A stretch of DNA of 64,000 nucleotides from Sequoia sempervirens (lineage: Eukaryota > Streptophyta > Pinopsida > Cupressales > Cupressaceae), in contig VDFB02270651.1 of NCBI GenBank assembly GCA_007258455.2, positions 699,666,217-699,730,216 of the forward strand, in the 5' to 3' direction. The notes beneath the pieces were generated by a model, which saw nothing but the letters and a program-made list of their open reading frames with translations, searched no databases and had not been told where the DNA came from. Shown one piece after another: positions 1 to 11,239 of this stretch (positions are counted from its first letter, which is position 1; each line of letters starts with the position of its first letter). Made by a program: the position numbers and the translations under genes.

Positions 1-37
1 TTTCAGCATAGCCTAGCCATAGGACAAATTTGAGTTC

Positions 38-1399
38 ATGGAAGAAACACAGCGGGTGGTGACCACTAACTTCCTCAAGTCTGGTCACCAGCTAAAGAAG
101 AAGGAAGAGGAGCTAAAACTTATAAAAGAAAGGGTTGAGGTCCTCTTGGCAAGGGAAAAAGTGAGAGAAGCATAAATTATGCACTTATTGGAGAAAGCAT
201 AGGTAGAGAAAAACAAACTCTGAGAGGAACTTGCAAGGTTCCAATACTTTGACACCAACCTAGTCACTATGCTGTGGTGAAGGAACCAAGAATATCATAA
301 CCAATTGGCTCTGGCAAAGCAAGGGATGAAAAAAAATAATGAGGAGTTTGAATGACAACACACTCAATTCAAGCAAAAAATGCAATAGAAGGATGCATAT
401 TTTGAGAACCAAAAGGAACAATTGGAGAAAGAACTCCAGGAGATGAAGCTTTCCCTTGAGGCAAAATTAGCAAACAAAAATTAGGTCAAGGAAAACTGGT
501 CACAGAATTGAGAAACATCTAGGGAAAACTTACGACTACAACCCAAAGGATCGTGGAACTAACACAGATTGTCGGCTCAAGGGATGCGGAGATTTCCCTT
601 CTGAAGAATGCTCCCCAACCCCCTACTACCTAGTCGGACCTCCTTCCAGTGGCTCAACAGCTATATGTTTCATACTAGGATAATTTCAAGGCCTTTTTCC
701 TGACACTTTAGCCAACACTCCAATTTATGGTGGAGGTGACAATTTTAGGCAGAGAAGTTCGTGGAGTAATTGAGCGGTTCCCACAAATCATCACAAAGAG
801 GGTTCTTGAGATGAAAAATCCACTGGATAGGCTATACATGGTCTTAGATGAGGACTTAGCAAAAGTAAGGATCGGGGATCGGAAGGCTACTGCCAAATAG
901 CGAACAGGTTCATCCACTACCACTCAGTTATCCTCCATGCTAGTGAGTGCACTACTAAGTTGGACCAAACCATGAATAGCATGCAGGCTAGGTTCTCCCA
1001 ACTAACTCAGATGGGTTTACCCTCCCCGTTTCTTTTTGACAACTCGATGGCGACTGTGGAGAAGATTGTAGCAAAAATAGAATAGAAGCAGCATGACACA
1101 TATGCTTTCCAAAGCTTCAGCCAACCCCCTACTATATCAGATATTGAAGGTGTCACTCATCAAATTATGCAACTACTCTTCCAACTTGAGTCTAGGGCTG
1201 GTATATTAGCGACGTTGCCTTACAAGGAAATGCTCGATCTAAGAGGAGTGCAAGAGAATCTATGTGACATATTGACACCATCTAAGGCTGACTGGCTGCC
1301 TCTGTAGGCTGCTCTCTCTAAGCTTTGATTGCATCACCCAATGGATGAGACTCTGGTCTACAAGATAGAGAAATTTTTGGGTTCCTCGTTCCATAGGTG
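38..1399 (+). pseudogene. Decayed coiled-coil ORF of a retroelement
   Basis: A plus-strand frame starts at an ATG at position 38 and can be followed with several in-frame stops (mostly TAG) and a few frame changes to about 1399. The translation is rich in Lys, Glu, Leu and Gln (for example KKEEELKLIKERVEVL, then KEQLEKELQEMKLSLEAKL), typical of a long coiled coil. The second half (about 960-1399) is less charged and looks like the C-terminal part of the same protein. No catalytic motif of a pol gene is visible. It is followed by LTR-like noncoding DNA, so I infer the 3'-most ORF of an old LTR element. The family is not recognised; a host coiled-coil gene fragment is possible. Confidence 0.45.
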
Positions 1400-2480
1400 A
1401 AATGCCCCTAGTAGTTGCCAAAAGCTATGAATGCTAAATTCCTCGAGCTCCCTTTGGGTGGTTTTTATTTTTTGCTAAGTACCGGCCCACACCTCATCTT
1501 TTTGGACTTCATCCACTGTCGCCACATGTTCACCAGGAGCTCCTTGCAAAATGTTCTTCTTTCGCTCTCCTATTGGCTCCCACCATCCTTCCACATGTCA
1601 GCGCTGTAGGCTCTTCAGGGCTGCTTCCCATCACTTTTCAATCAGGCCCCATCTATGTGCCACGTAGCTTTCATCCATGTACACTTTTTGGTGGACCCCA
1701 TAGACAGTGTCGATAGTAAAGAATGCCTCTACATGTCTTCATTGTGCAGTCTTTCAACGCATGAAGGAGGAATCATAAAGTGAGCCCCGACCTACTACCA
1801 CATGTCTCTTTCAAGGGGACTTTATCGAAGGGAAGGCAAGAGTGAACTGCATGCCCTGCCAAGCTGTCGCATGTCTTAATCGACTACATGATTGAATGAC
1901 ACTTGTCTATGAAGGAGTTTTCTAGGACCACTGCCATCATTTAGAGGGGATGCATCTAGTTGGGGAGCAACCGCATTCTATGGCCCAAATCTTTTATGTT
2001 GCAACAACCAAATGAAATCATTGTTGTAGGCATCATTGCTCGAGATACAAAATCTTTTCTGTTACTATCCAGCCAGGTGGTGGGATTTTTATCTATATAT
2101 ACTACTTCTTCCTTCTGAAAATGAGTTTGAAAGATACAAAAAAATTAGGGGAAAGACACTAGGCCTTTTTATTGCTTTTAGATTATTGTATAATACTCTC
2201 AGACTGTTTCATTGTTCAGCCTTTTTGTTTTCTTAAGCTATTTGATAAAACATTATATTGTGCCGTTATTGTCCTAAATTGCTTATTTATAGAACTTCTA
2301 TGATTTTAATACAAGTTTGTTGGTTAGATCATGTCTTTGACTCCTCTTTTCAGTGAATGTGTATGAGACTTATTTTATGTCATTGAATAAAGTATTCATG
2401 TTTTTACCTTTAATTTTTGTTATTCTAGAACTTAGCAGATTGTTGATCGGGCCCTTAAATCGAATCCCTAAGGATAGCTT
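1400..2480 (+). repeat. LTR-like noncoding stretch
   Basis: No coding frame is convincing here. The segment lies directly downstream of the decayed coiled-coil ORF and has a TATA-like run (TATCTATATATACTAC) near 2090-2105, followed by a T-rich stretch, as in the U3/R part of an LTR. I found no second copy in the window, so both boundaries are guesses. Confidence 0.3.
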
Positions 2481-3409
2481 TACCGTGCCTATATATATTC
2501 CATGGCACGTCGCCTTAGTTAGATCTTTATTTTTTTTTTATTTGCTTCCTTTTCCCATTCCAAAACCCCAATTATAGAAGAAGTCAACTTCTTTAAAAAC
2601 CCGGAGGTCACTCAGTTTAGCGCAATTGGTCCCCCCATTAACTGAGTTTCCCATAAAGGTTGTTACCTTGCCAATTTTTGGCATCAACAATGTCCACTCA
2701 CTCTTATCCCATGTCAAATACCCTATATCACATAATCGAGTCACAACACATTTACTGGTTTAATTTCACATGTCACAGCATAATATAATTTATGAAATCC
2801 ACCACATAATAACACAACATCATTATACCCACTCACACTTCATTACCTTCAAACAATATTCATTTTGCTTCTCAATTTTGTTGATATCTACTAACTTTGC
2901 ATAAGAAAAATAAATTGCTATATAATGCACAATTGTAACTTAGGTATTACTCCATCATCTTATAATTTATCAACACATGGTATATCACACTTCCTATCTT
3001 ATTGCATAAATGGTCAAGGTTGGTTTTCTATATTTAGTCATGCTTTGATTCCTCTTTGATAATTTATGAAATAGTAACTCTCACAACTCATTCATACTTA
3101 TGTAAATTTACCAATCTTTTATTTTGTTAATGAGGGTTGAATTAATTAATCACATGTTATAATCACCATTTCATAATCATAGTTCCTTCTAAACTTCATC
3201 AATTATAAGAACATACAAATGGCAATAAGTCCTAAAATTTTAACTTTATTTTGGGCTTCCTTCATTTTATTCATGTGTTTATGTTTTTCCTAGATAAGTA
3301 CTAACCAAAGACATAGTAACAATCGATATTAATTGATAGTTTTACATGTTGTTAACATACACATTTATTAAGACCCATCTCATTCTCAAGGTTCTCTATG
3401 TTGCAACCT
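2481..3409. other. AT-rich stretch, no gene seen
   Basis: No conserved domain or long coding frame was found on either strand. It ends at a primer-binding-site relic on the minus strand, so it may be the 5' leader of a decayed minus-strand LTR element. Confidence 0.35.
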
Positions 3410-3422
3410 GGTTTTGATACCA
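3410..3422 (-). other. Primer-binding-site relic (tRNA-Met type)
   Basis: On the minus strand this reads TGGTATCAAAACC, close to the common plant retrotransposon primer site TGGTATCAGAGC that is complementary to initiator tRNA-Met. It is preceded on the minus strand by an LTR-like end in CA (plus-strand TGTCATACCC from 3425). It marks the 5' side of a minus-strand LTR element whose body would lie to the left; its LTR would run rightward from 3425 and be cut at 3768 by the CACTA element. Confidence 0.4.
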
Positions 3423-3767
3423 AATGTCATACCCAAAACTTAACAACCAGATATACCTAAGGACATGACCAAAAATCCAACTTTTGATGACAAACACATG
3501 AATAACTCACAAAATTTTGTTTCTAAAGTAGTTATGAGAGAGAAAGACTTAAGAACCAAACCTATGCCTTGGGGGCTCATCTTTGATGGCCTTTCCTGTG
3601 TGATACAAAGAGGCTTTGTAGTTCTACAACTTGAATTTAAACCAAATCATATTTGGTTGACTAGAACAAAAGGGTATGACCACTAGGTTTTAAATGATGT
3701 CTCTACCTCAGTCACAATCATAATGGAAACACCACTAATCCACACTATCTTGTAAAAATTCTAACAC

Positions 3768-3797
3768 CACTAGTATAAAAACAACAATATATGACTA
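3768..3797 (+). repeat. Left terminal inverted repeat of the CACTA element
   Basis: Starts CACTAGTA and contains TGACTA at bases 25-30. It is collinear with the right end 40374-40403 read on the minus strand. Flanked on the left by CAC at 3765-3767. Confidence 0.55.
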
Positions 3798-4255
3798 AAT
3801 AAACTACTAAAAATTGTATATAAATGACTAATTTTGATCACGTGACCATTAGTAGTTTATTTCCGGTCATTTATAATCCGACCAAATTTATGACTAAATT
3901 ATTTTAGTCATTTATCTAGTCATTGATTTAATCATTGATTTGATCATTGATTTAGTCATTGATTGTTGTTAACTGGTCATTTATTTAGTCATGGTAGTGA
4001 TTTATTTAGTCATTGATTATTGTTAACTGATCATTTATTTAGTCATGGTAGTCATTTATTTAGTCATATATTTAGTCATTACTTTAGTCATATATTTAGT
4101 CATTACTTTAGTCATATATTTAGTCATTAGTTTAGTCATATATTTAGTCATTAATTTAGTCATATATTTAGTCATTAATTTAGTCATTTAGTCATTAATT
4201 TAGTCATTTAGTCATTGATTTAGTAGTATATTTAGTGCATTTTTAATTGTGTCAT
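3790..4255. repeat. Left subterminal repeat array, TTTAGTCAT units
   Basis: A dense run of TTTAGTCAT and close variants (TAGTCATTGATT, TAGTCATATATT, TAGTCATTAATT), first inverted then direct. It includes an inverted pair AAATAAACTACT (about 3797) / AGTAGTTTATTT (about 3851) and the palindrome TCACGTGA near 3839. Short subterminal repeats next to TIRs are the usual binding sites for CACTA transposases. Confidence 0.6.
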
Positions 4256-4835
4256 TTAGTAGTTTATTTTATTAATAAAAAATATCACTTATCAACTATC
4301 TAAAAGATTTGCACAATAAAACAACAATGAGAAGGTAAAAAATAGCTTATTTTATTAATCAAAAAGATCTTATGTGTAAGCTTGAAAATTGAGTTACAAT
4401 TTGTTGTCCCAACATGAAAGATTACAATACATTGTTGAGAGAGAAAAAAACTAGCTGAAATCTACTCCAAAATCTTTCCTTTATGTTGTTCAACAGCTTA
4501 CAAAAGAATAGGAACATGACTATTCTTTTATATTATAACCTACAGTCTCTTACCCTTGTAATGCTTGTTGATCCTCTAACTATCATTTGTGCATGACTAT
4601 TCTTTTATATCATAGCCTATAGTCCCTTACCCTTGTAATGCATAAGTACATGATACATCTTTTCAAAGGAACTTTCATTCTATGATTGTGATAAAGCTCC
4701 AATCATCTATAGGTTGCCCTCATTCTAATTACTATCATCTTATGGCCATGTTAATTGTTACTTCATTGTTTCTCTTACCATTGAACTATCCCTTAAAAAA
4801 TTTGATCATTTACCTCTTCATCTGCATATCTTGTT
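4256..4835. other. AT-rich stretch, no gene seen
   Basis: No supported coding frame. A short direct repeat containing TGCATGACTATTCTTTTATATYATAGCC-like sequence occurs around 4515-4550 and 4590-4620, with ATAGTCCCTTACCCTTGTAATG following each copy. Confidence 0.3.
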
Positions 4836-5440
4836 GGTTTCTTTATCACCAATCACGAATCCTATCAATTGAAGTAAATTTGAATCATTGTCCACCACTT
4901 TCCTGCCTATTAGAAACTCCAGAAGAACAATACCATAGCTATAAACATCAGATTTCTCATTAAGCCTTGAGGTTCTTGCATATTCAAGGTCAATATAACC
5001 GATAGTTCCCATAACATAGGTGGAGGTGTGAGTTTTGGCCGAAGAAATGCACTTGGCAATGCCAAATTCTGACAAATGTGCTTCAAAGTTGTCATCTAAA
5101 AGAATGTTAGATATCTTTACATCCTTGTGAACAATGCATTGGTTACAATCACGATGAAGATATACTAATCCTTTTGTAGCACCATAGGCTATCTTTAGAT
5201 GAGTATCCCAGTCTAATTTAATCTTCTTTGATGTTCCTACACAAAAATTTAAAATATTTGTTAGATTCTCCCCAATCTATTTTCATAAGATGGTAGAAAT
5301 ATTGATTGGACTCATATTTCATAAATCTATCATGTTTCTGCATAACATCATTTGCTCACCATGTAGGATGTCCTAGAGACTTCCATTTACCATGTAGTCA
5401 TAAAATAGAAAGAAGGAAAATATAGAGCTGCATAGTACTG
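4836..5440 (-). pseudogene. ERECTA-family LRR receptor kinase fragment (kinase domain)
   Basis: The minus strand encodes the middle and C-lobe of a receptor-like kinase. In order it shows YDYMVNGSL, DILHG, KLDWDTHLKIAYGA, the catalytic loop IVHKDVKISNILLDD, the activation segment SEFGIAK and MGTIGYIDLEYARTSRLNEK. These match the ERECTA/ERL family, which controls stomatal and organ patterning at the plasma membrane. Two exons are visible: one ends at 5360 with donor GTGAGC, the next starts at 5236 after acceptor TGTGTAG, giving a 123-bp intron in phase 1, which fits the family gene structure from memory. Decay is clear: the Trp codon after NGSL is TAG (5373-5375), DFG is EFG, HRD is HKD, and similarity stops after NLLQLI near 4836. 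The extracellular LRR part is absent. I read it as a fragment carried by the CACTA element. Confidence 0.85.
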
Positions 5441-6049
5441 AAAAGAAAAAAGAAACCAAAAAAAAAAGAACCTGAAAGAAAGGATGTTGAAGACATTCAA
5501 CTGCAGTTGGCACCTGCATTTTCTATGCAGCCTCAACTCTGTCCACTTGGTCCAAAACAAAAATCATGTGAACCAAGTTAGAATCCCCACAAAATCATAA
5601 AGGACAAAATACTTCATATGCTGACAACAAAAAAAGTAAATACTAAACAAGAACACTTCCCGAACTGCATTCACAAGCATAAATTTAGAAATATAATATT
5701 ACTAGATTAGAAAGAGGGTACTTTGATAGAAAGCAAATAAGAGACAAAAAGTGAAGAATAGTTATTTTAAAAAACAGATGGGATCTCTAACATCAGATAT
5801 TATATTTAAAAATTGGATTGTGAGGTTTATGATCCAAAGATCCCATGATAGTAACGATCATTGTGACATATTTTGTACCCATCTAGATACGTGTCCTCAT
5901 GTTTTTGCAACCTTGAAGCCACTTTGTTATTTTAAGTAAATTAAACCATTTGGTGAAAAAAACACATTTTCATGCTTTCTAAGCCATTTTTCCAACTTTC
6001 GCTCAATATAAGATCATGTGTTTCTTTATTTCATTTCATTTCAACCACT

Positions 6050-6215
6050 TAGTTAGAAATTGTACTTTTCCAGCATCTGTCATTTTTCCCTTTTTCATTC
6101 CTAGTTAGAAATCACACTTTTCCAGTCTCAATATCATTTTTTCCTTGTACACTTCTAGTTAGAAATCACACTTTTGGACCCTTTATGCCCATTTTCTTCT
6201 CTTTGCATTTCTTTA
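6050..6215. repeat. Tandem repeat, about 53 bp x 3
   Basis: AGTTAGAAATYRYACTTTT begins at 6051, 6103 and 6157, each followed by a T/C-rich spacer containing CATTTTTYCC. Confidence 0.6.
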
Positions 6216-7014
6216 TTTTCGGAAATCTAATTTTTGCCCCTTTTGAAGTGTTGGAAAGCTCTTGTCACTGGATATAAGATGAAATCAGTTGGTTTCATAT
6301 GTGAAAACAAATTAAAGGCATGAGTATTTCAAAATGAAGGATTACATAGAGGAAAGATTAATATTTACATACAAAAATGACTTAGGAACAAAAATTTCAT
6401 GAGACAACAACCCAACTCCAATGCAAGACAAAAGCAAGAGATGGCATAAAGAGAAGTGGTGCTAGAACCACAAGGCTCATACAATACTGATTCTAGATAT
6501 TGTGCATGGAAATATCTAATTATGCAATCCACCACTAATAATTCACAAAAAGTAACCAACCCTAACACCACTATCCTAAGTGTCAATGCCCACCCTAAAG
6601 CCTCTACATTTGACATCACTAAGGAGAGGAAATCCATATTCCATAGTGAATGTCAAATGAAGGGGTAACCATTCCATGTTAACATCACAATGGAATCCAT
6701 AAGAATATAATAAGCCTTATGACAAAGCCTCATCCTCAACCATGCTCATATATCTAATCAGGAGATACAAGTCAAGCACCAATCTATTTTCAAGTAAGGC
6801 ATCAAGCCCATGGAAATTCATGTGCCTTTGATCGAGATAAGAATAAAAATTTGAGCCAAAACATTGGCCCATTAAAGTAAATGATTGCAGCTATGACAAT
6901 ACCTTTCTGAAGATTCAAGACAATTTGGTATTTGCCAATGTGTCTCATCCATAAGTTCATGTTGCTCGTGATCTTCTCAAGACAATTTCTCATCCTAAGA
7001 AGTGGAACCTTTAA

Positions 7015-7363
7015 CAAGCCTGGTACACAACAGATGCAACATCTTTATCAACAACTATAGTAGTAAAGAGATGTCTTCCAAGATCTTCACTTCTAAACAA
7101 ATATCTCCATTGCAAACTGATTTGGGAGAACAATAAGATTTGGCATCAAATTCAAGATCTCATCAACCAAGGAAAGATTCAGCCCACATCCTCATCTTGT
7201 GCCAATATAGACAATATTCTATTGTTGTCGCAAACAACCATTTTTCATGGTCACATTGACCTCTCAGCTCTTGATCAGCAAGTTTTATTGATTTATTTTG
7301 CGTTAATCTCCATGGATCAATTTGAAAAATGTAGACCTGACATATCAGTGATGGCATTGTAGT
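7015..7363 (+). pseudogene. Unidentified open fragment
   Basis: A frame of about 116 codons is open between a TAA near 7012 and a TAG at 7361. It has mixed composition and includes NNKIWHQIQDLINQGKIQP. The last part is faintly like the helix before the gypsy reverse transcriptase core, but no RT motif follows, so no family is assigned. It could be chance. Confidence 0.2.
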
Positions 7364-8998
7364 GATAGAGGTTGGGAGAGAGTTTTAATAGTACTTATTT
7401 ATTTTTAATCTTTTGTAATCATTATAATGCCTTGGATTGATAAGATATATTGTCTGATAGAAATGCATACTAACCCACGGCAGTCATATGAAAGGATTAT
7501 CATAAAAAGTGCAGACATCCACATAAGGCAACATCCCCTTTTTAAGAATATTATTTTATATGGATGAGAATAAATTACTTAGTTGAGTAATTGATAATAT
7601 AGTGATGTATTTTACCATTCCCTCTTCTTGCAAAGAAGAAAGTTCATGTTTTGTATGAAATGAATAAGAACAAAGTCTTTATAAAGGGCATGTGAAAGAA
7701 ATTGCTACTACAATATGCATTCCTCTTCATCAGAACCAGACTAAATAACAAGAAACCATCATAACATAGTTGTACCATGTTAGGAGTCTAAAATGAACTT
7801 TCTCCATTGATTATTTTGATTTCAAAATTCTCTTCAAAAGCCTAATAATACAAGAAACATACTTAATAAGTCAAAATAAAAATACAAAAAGCGAACAAAT
7901 TGTGACATACTAGAAAAATGACATTAGAAAACAGCAGGCTTTTCTATCTTTTCGTGTGTTTCTACACTTTTTAAATTTCCAGTTTTTCCCTAATTTGTTG
8001 AAATTTTTTAATCTTTTGGTTTACCAATTTTTTCCCAAATATTTTTTGGCTGCTATAGTTGGAGCCAATAAACAAAACAAGGATAGAAAGTCAAAAACAC
8101 AATCTACAATAGATGATTGCTAAATTCGAAATTAGACTCTTGAAATCAAAAATTTGACTGCAGAAATCTAAATCAAAGATAGGAAAATTGATACACAATA
8201 AGTGGGATGCCAAATACAAAATAAGTGTACAGCAAGAGGGCAGAACAATACCCTACATAATTTTTTTTGGAATGTGAAATCAATTTTATTATTATTCCAA
8301 CAATGATGAATAGTCAACATTGAGTATCACAGTAGTCTACTCAAGTATGCATCAGACATAGTTGAAGGCCTTTTATATAACCGAAGGTTGAAGTGATGGG
8401 GGGTTGCAAACGGGTTGTTGTTGCCCACCTGCCACACTGAAGGTGTTTTCTGACAAAGCCAAAAAAAAAATTGGGGGACTTACTATTTATGGTAATTTTT
8501 ACAAATGTTCGACATGTAGTTGCATGAGTCGCACTTTCTATTTTTGGAAAGTTTTGTTCGAGAAGGACTTTGCAACTCATATTTCTTATACATTTTGAAT
8601 TCATTATTTCTATACATTCTAAGGGTTGTTGTAACTACAAATTATTCTTGAGAAATAAAATTGAAAGATCTCTACCCATGGTTTTTCCTGGTATAATTTT
8701 ACTAGTTTTTCTTCGTAAATCTATCTATTTTATGCTTATTGTTTTTCTCTTATTAATTTTGCAGTGTAATGTTTTCTCACAATTTTAGTATGTAGATATC
8801 TAAAATTTGGAGATAAAAAGAAAATCTCATAAATGGAAAGGGTCTGATTACTAGGCTTCATGTACCAGGATGTGACTGCAAAGATATATGCAGCTCTACC
8901 TGATATCATTGTGTAGCACATGCAAATTAAAAGGATGTGTGTATTTATTATCCAAATATGTAGGAATCAATAATAAAGGTTAAGAGTTGGATACTCAC

Positions 8999-9448
8999 AG
9001 TTGGCACTACCAATAACAGGCTAGCATTTGTACCTCTCCAAAGCCGAAAGAATCCCTCCTAAACAAAACATAAAACAAGATAAAATTCAATTGAAAGGAG
9101 AGTCACTAATAATCATCTCAATAACAAGAAAATTCAAAATAAGAAAATGCATACAGGGGATCAACATTCCCATTGTACCTTCCTCAAACAAAGATACATG
9201 TTGACTTATCTTGCAAAAGGCGTCAAATGGACCTTTGTACTAAAAAACCAAACCATAAAACAAATCCATCCATCAAGGATTGCAAACTAGAGATTCAATC
9301 AAAATGAAACCAAATTATACCATATAAAACATGTCACATTGCAATTAAAATTGTTCCAAACCCTTACCAGTACCTCTGACCTCACAAATTGCATGTTGTG
9401 GTGAGGAAGGACTACCCCACCTACCTGAGCTTGCAATCTAGTCCGAAA
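8999..9448 (-). pseudogene. MTM1/SLC25A39-like mitochondrial carrier fragment (three exons)
   Basis: Three short minus-strand exons fit, in order, a mitochondrial carrier of the MTM1/SLC25A39-40 type, inner-membrane transporters linked to manganese or glutathione handling. Exon at about 9448-9368: TRLQAQVGG, the loop after the first carrier signature, ending at donor GTAAGG. Exon 9239-9198: YKGPFDAFCKISQH, after acceptor TTTTTTAG, with donor GTATCT. Exon 9058-8999: EGFFRLWRGTNASLLLVVPT, after acceptor TTTAG, with donor GTGAGT. The last two join in phase 0 to give the family's conserved DxFxKI-EGFxRLWRGTN stretch. The N-terminal helix with its PxD signature and the second half of the protein were not found, so this is a truncated fragment, probably captured together with the other gene pieces. 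Confidence 0.75.
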
Positions 9449-11230
9449 ATAAAGGAAAAATTTACGACATTAATTTTTTTTAACAAGTATTAAGAATAAA
9501 TAAAAGTTGACAGGGTAATAGTTGAGAAAAGTGTTGTTATGCAAGGTAAGCATAGCATACTTATTATTTTTTCATTTTTCCTAGTAGATCTTGAATTAGG
9601 TTATTCCAATGGTAAGTGGTATATTAGCATTATGTGTTCTTTACAGCTAGTTAGATAAGTACAATATGGCTGCAAAACATAAGAATGACATAATAGAATG
9701 TAACAGTAATGATCAATCACCTATGACTGCAAATAACAACAAAAAGATGATTATCAATTACCAAAAGAATGTACATAAAAATGAGTTGTCATCAAAGATT
9801 CCTTCTAAAATATATTTATTTAATTAATGTATTAAAATGTCTTTGGAAGTATAACCAAAAAATGGATGTTAGCTAGATTAAAACTAATAATCCTCAATGT
9901 TGCATATTAGCCTTTTAATTTGTCTCCTTCAAAACAACTCACACCAGAACAGTGTGTGAGTTATTACCTCTCTTCAAATTATGTGGGGAAGCTCCCTGAG
10001 ATGTAAAACTACCCTCGACACTAAGCTATACACAAAATATATAGCTATTCACACTATACGATATTTTCTTTGGGAGGGTTTGCATGAAATGAAATAACTA
10101 CCTATCCACTTGTCTTTTTTCATTGGATATGAGCACAAGACTAGTAACAGCCCTTGTCTCACAAGCCAAATTTTACTGAATGAAAGCAAACAACTCTAAA
10201 AATGAACAAGGCAACCTCCTACTAGGTAAAATAGAGACCAACAATCAGATGCAAACATAATTCTATAAGAAATAACAACTCAGATCAACAACATATGATT
10301 TCAAAAACTAAATAGCTAGTTTCCAAACAAAGTTGCATCCCAGATGAATAAAAAATATCAATACAAATATTGACACTTATCATTCAGTTTAAGATTTCCA
10401 GTCTTCACAAGGCTGATTTAGGCACCTTTCTCATTCACTAAGTCATTTGAAACAAGTCATCAACATCCACTCCAAGCACCTATCCTTGATGTACCTTCCT
10501 TTTAGCTCAGTCAAACAAATTCTAGGCACCAATTTCAGTTAGTCTTGTCAATATAGGTGCCTATTCTCATCCATCATGCCACTCAAAACATCATTTTAGA
10601 TCCTCCTAGGCACTACTTTCACCTGTTCTCACCACTTAAGTTCCTGCTACTCACTGCTTCATGACTGCTAGGCACACTTTCAAAAGCCTCGTGTTGCTAA
10701 CTCACCTTCCATTTAGGTGCATGTTTTGGTTGATGCTCTATAACAGACCTCTCCTTCTGCCAGTTAATGTTGATAAAGCACAGACCTAGGAACCCTTTTA
10801 TGTATGCTTTGATACTACAAATGATTGCCAACTGACTTTTAGGTAACTTTATCTCATTGCCATCTTTTGTTCAGTCCTATATTTCTGCTATATCTTCCCT
10901 AGAATGCTTCTCAGCAGATTGATAAGTCAATATGACAAGATCGGATAGAAGTGACATACTAGAAAACTATGAAATGTGCAAGTATGAAAATTAAAATAAA
11001 CAGAGAGTAGAACTTTATCTTTGAAGATACTTTAGCAGGTTGGAAACATGAATACCAATGCTACAAATAAATTTTTCTTTCACTGCCAAGAAAAAATACT
11101 TATATGAAAAACACATGAATTCAATATTACCAAAGGACTGTAATATCCGATTCTTATGAAAAAAGAAAGAAAAATATGGTAAAGACCTTAAATTAAAAAA
11201 ACCTCAACATGACAATCATATTACAAGTGT
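9449..11230. other. No gene seen; TAGGCAC-rich patch
   Basis: No supported coding frame on either strand. Between about 10415 and 10735 the heptamer TAGGCAC or its complement recurs every 30-80 bases, as if derived from an old tandem repeat. The rest is AT-rich intergenic sequence. Confidence 0.3.
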
Positions 11231-11239
11231 TCATGTCAA

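Larger units (their letters stand above)
5441..8998. other. Long region with no recognised gene
   Basis: I see no domain I can name on either strand. A three-copy tandem repeat of about 53 bp, each beginning AGTTAGAAATYRYACTTTT, lies at 6050-6215. A plus-strand frame without a start codon is open from about 7015 to 7363 and may be an old coding fragment. The rest is AT-rich with short chance frames. Confidence 0.35.

Noticed and set aside
3790..4255. CRISPR-like array
   Set aside because: The units are short, contiguous and imperfect with no unique spacers of constant length, and the context is plant nuclear DNA.
4682..4963. Plus-strand 93-codon frame over the kinase fragment
   Set aside because: It overlaps the clear ERECTA-like coding on the minus strand and has no similarity of its own.
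6365..6637. Minus-strand hydrophobic frame that could be a membrane protein
   Set aside because: Composition follows from AT-rich DNA; no known motif, no splice context, and a competing frame exists on the other strand.
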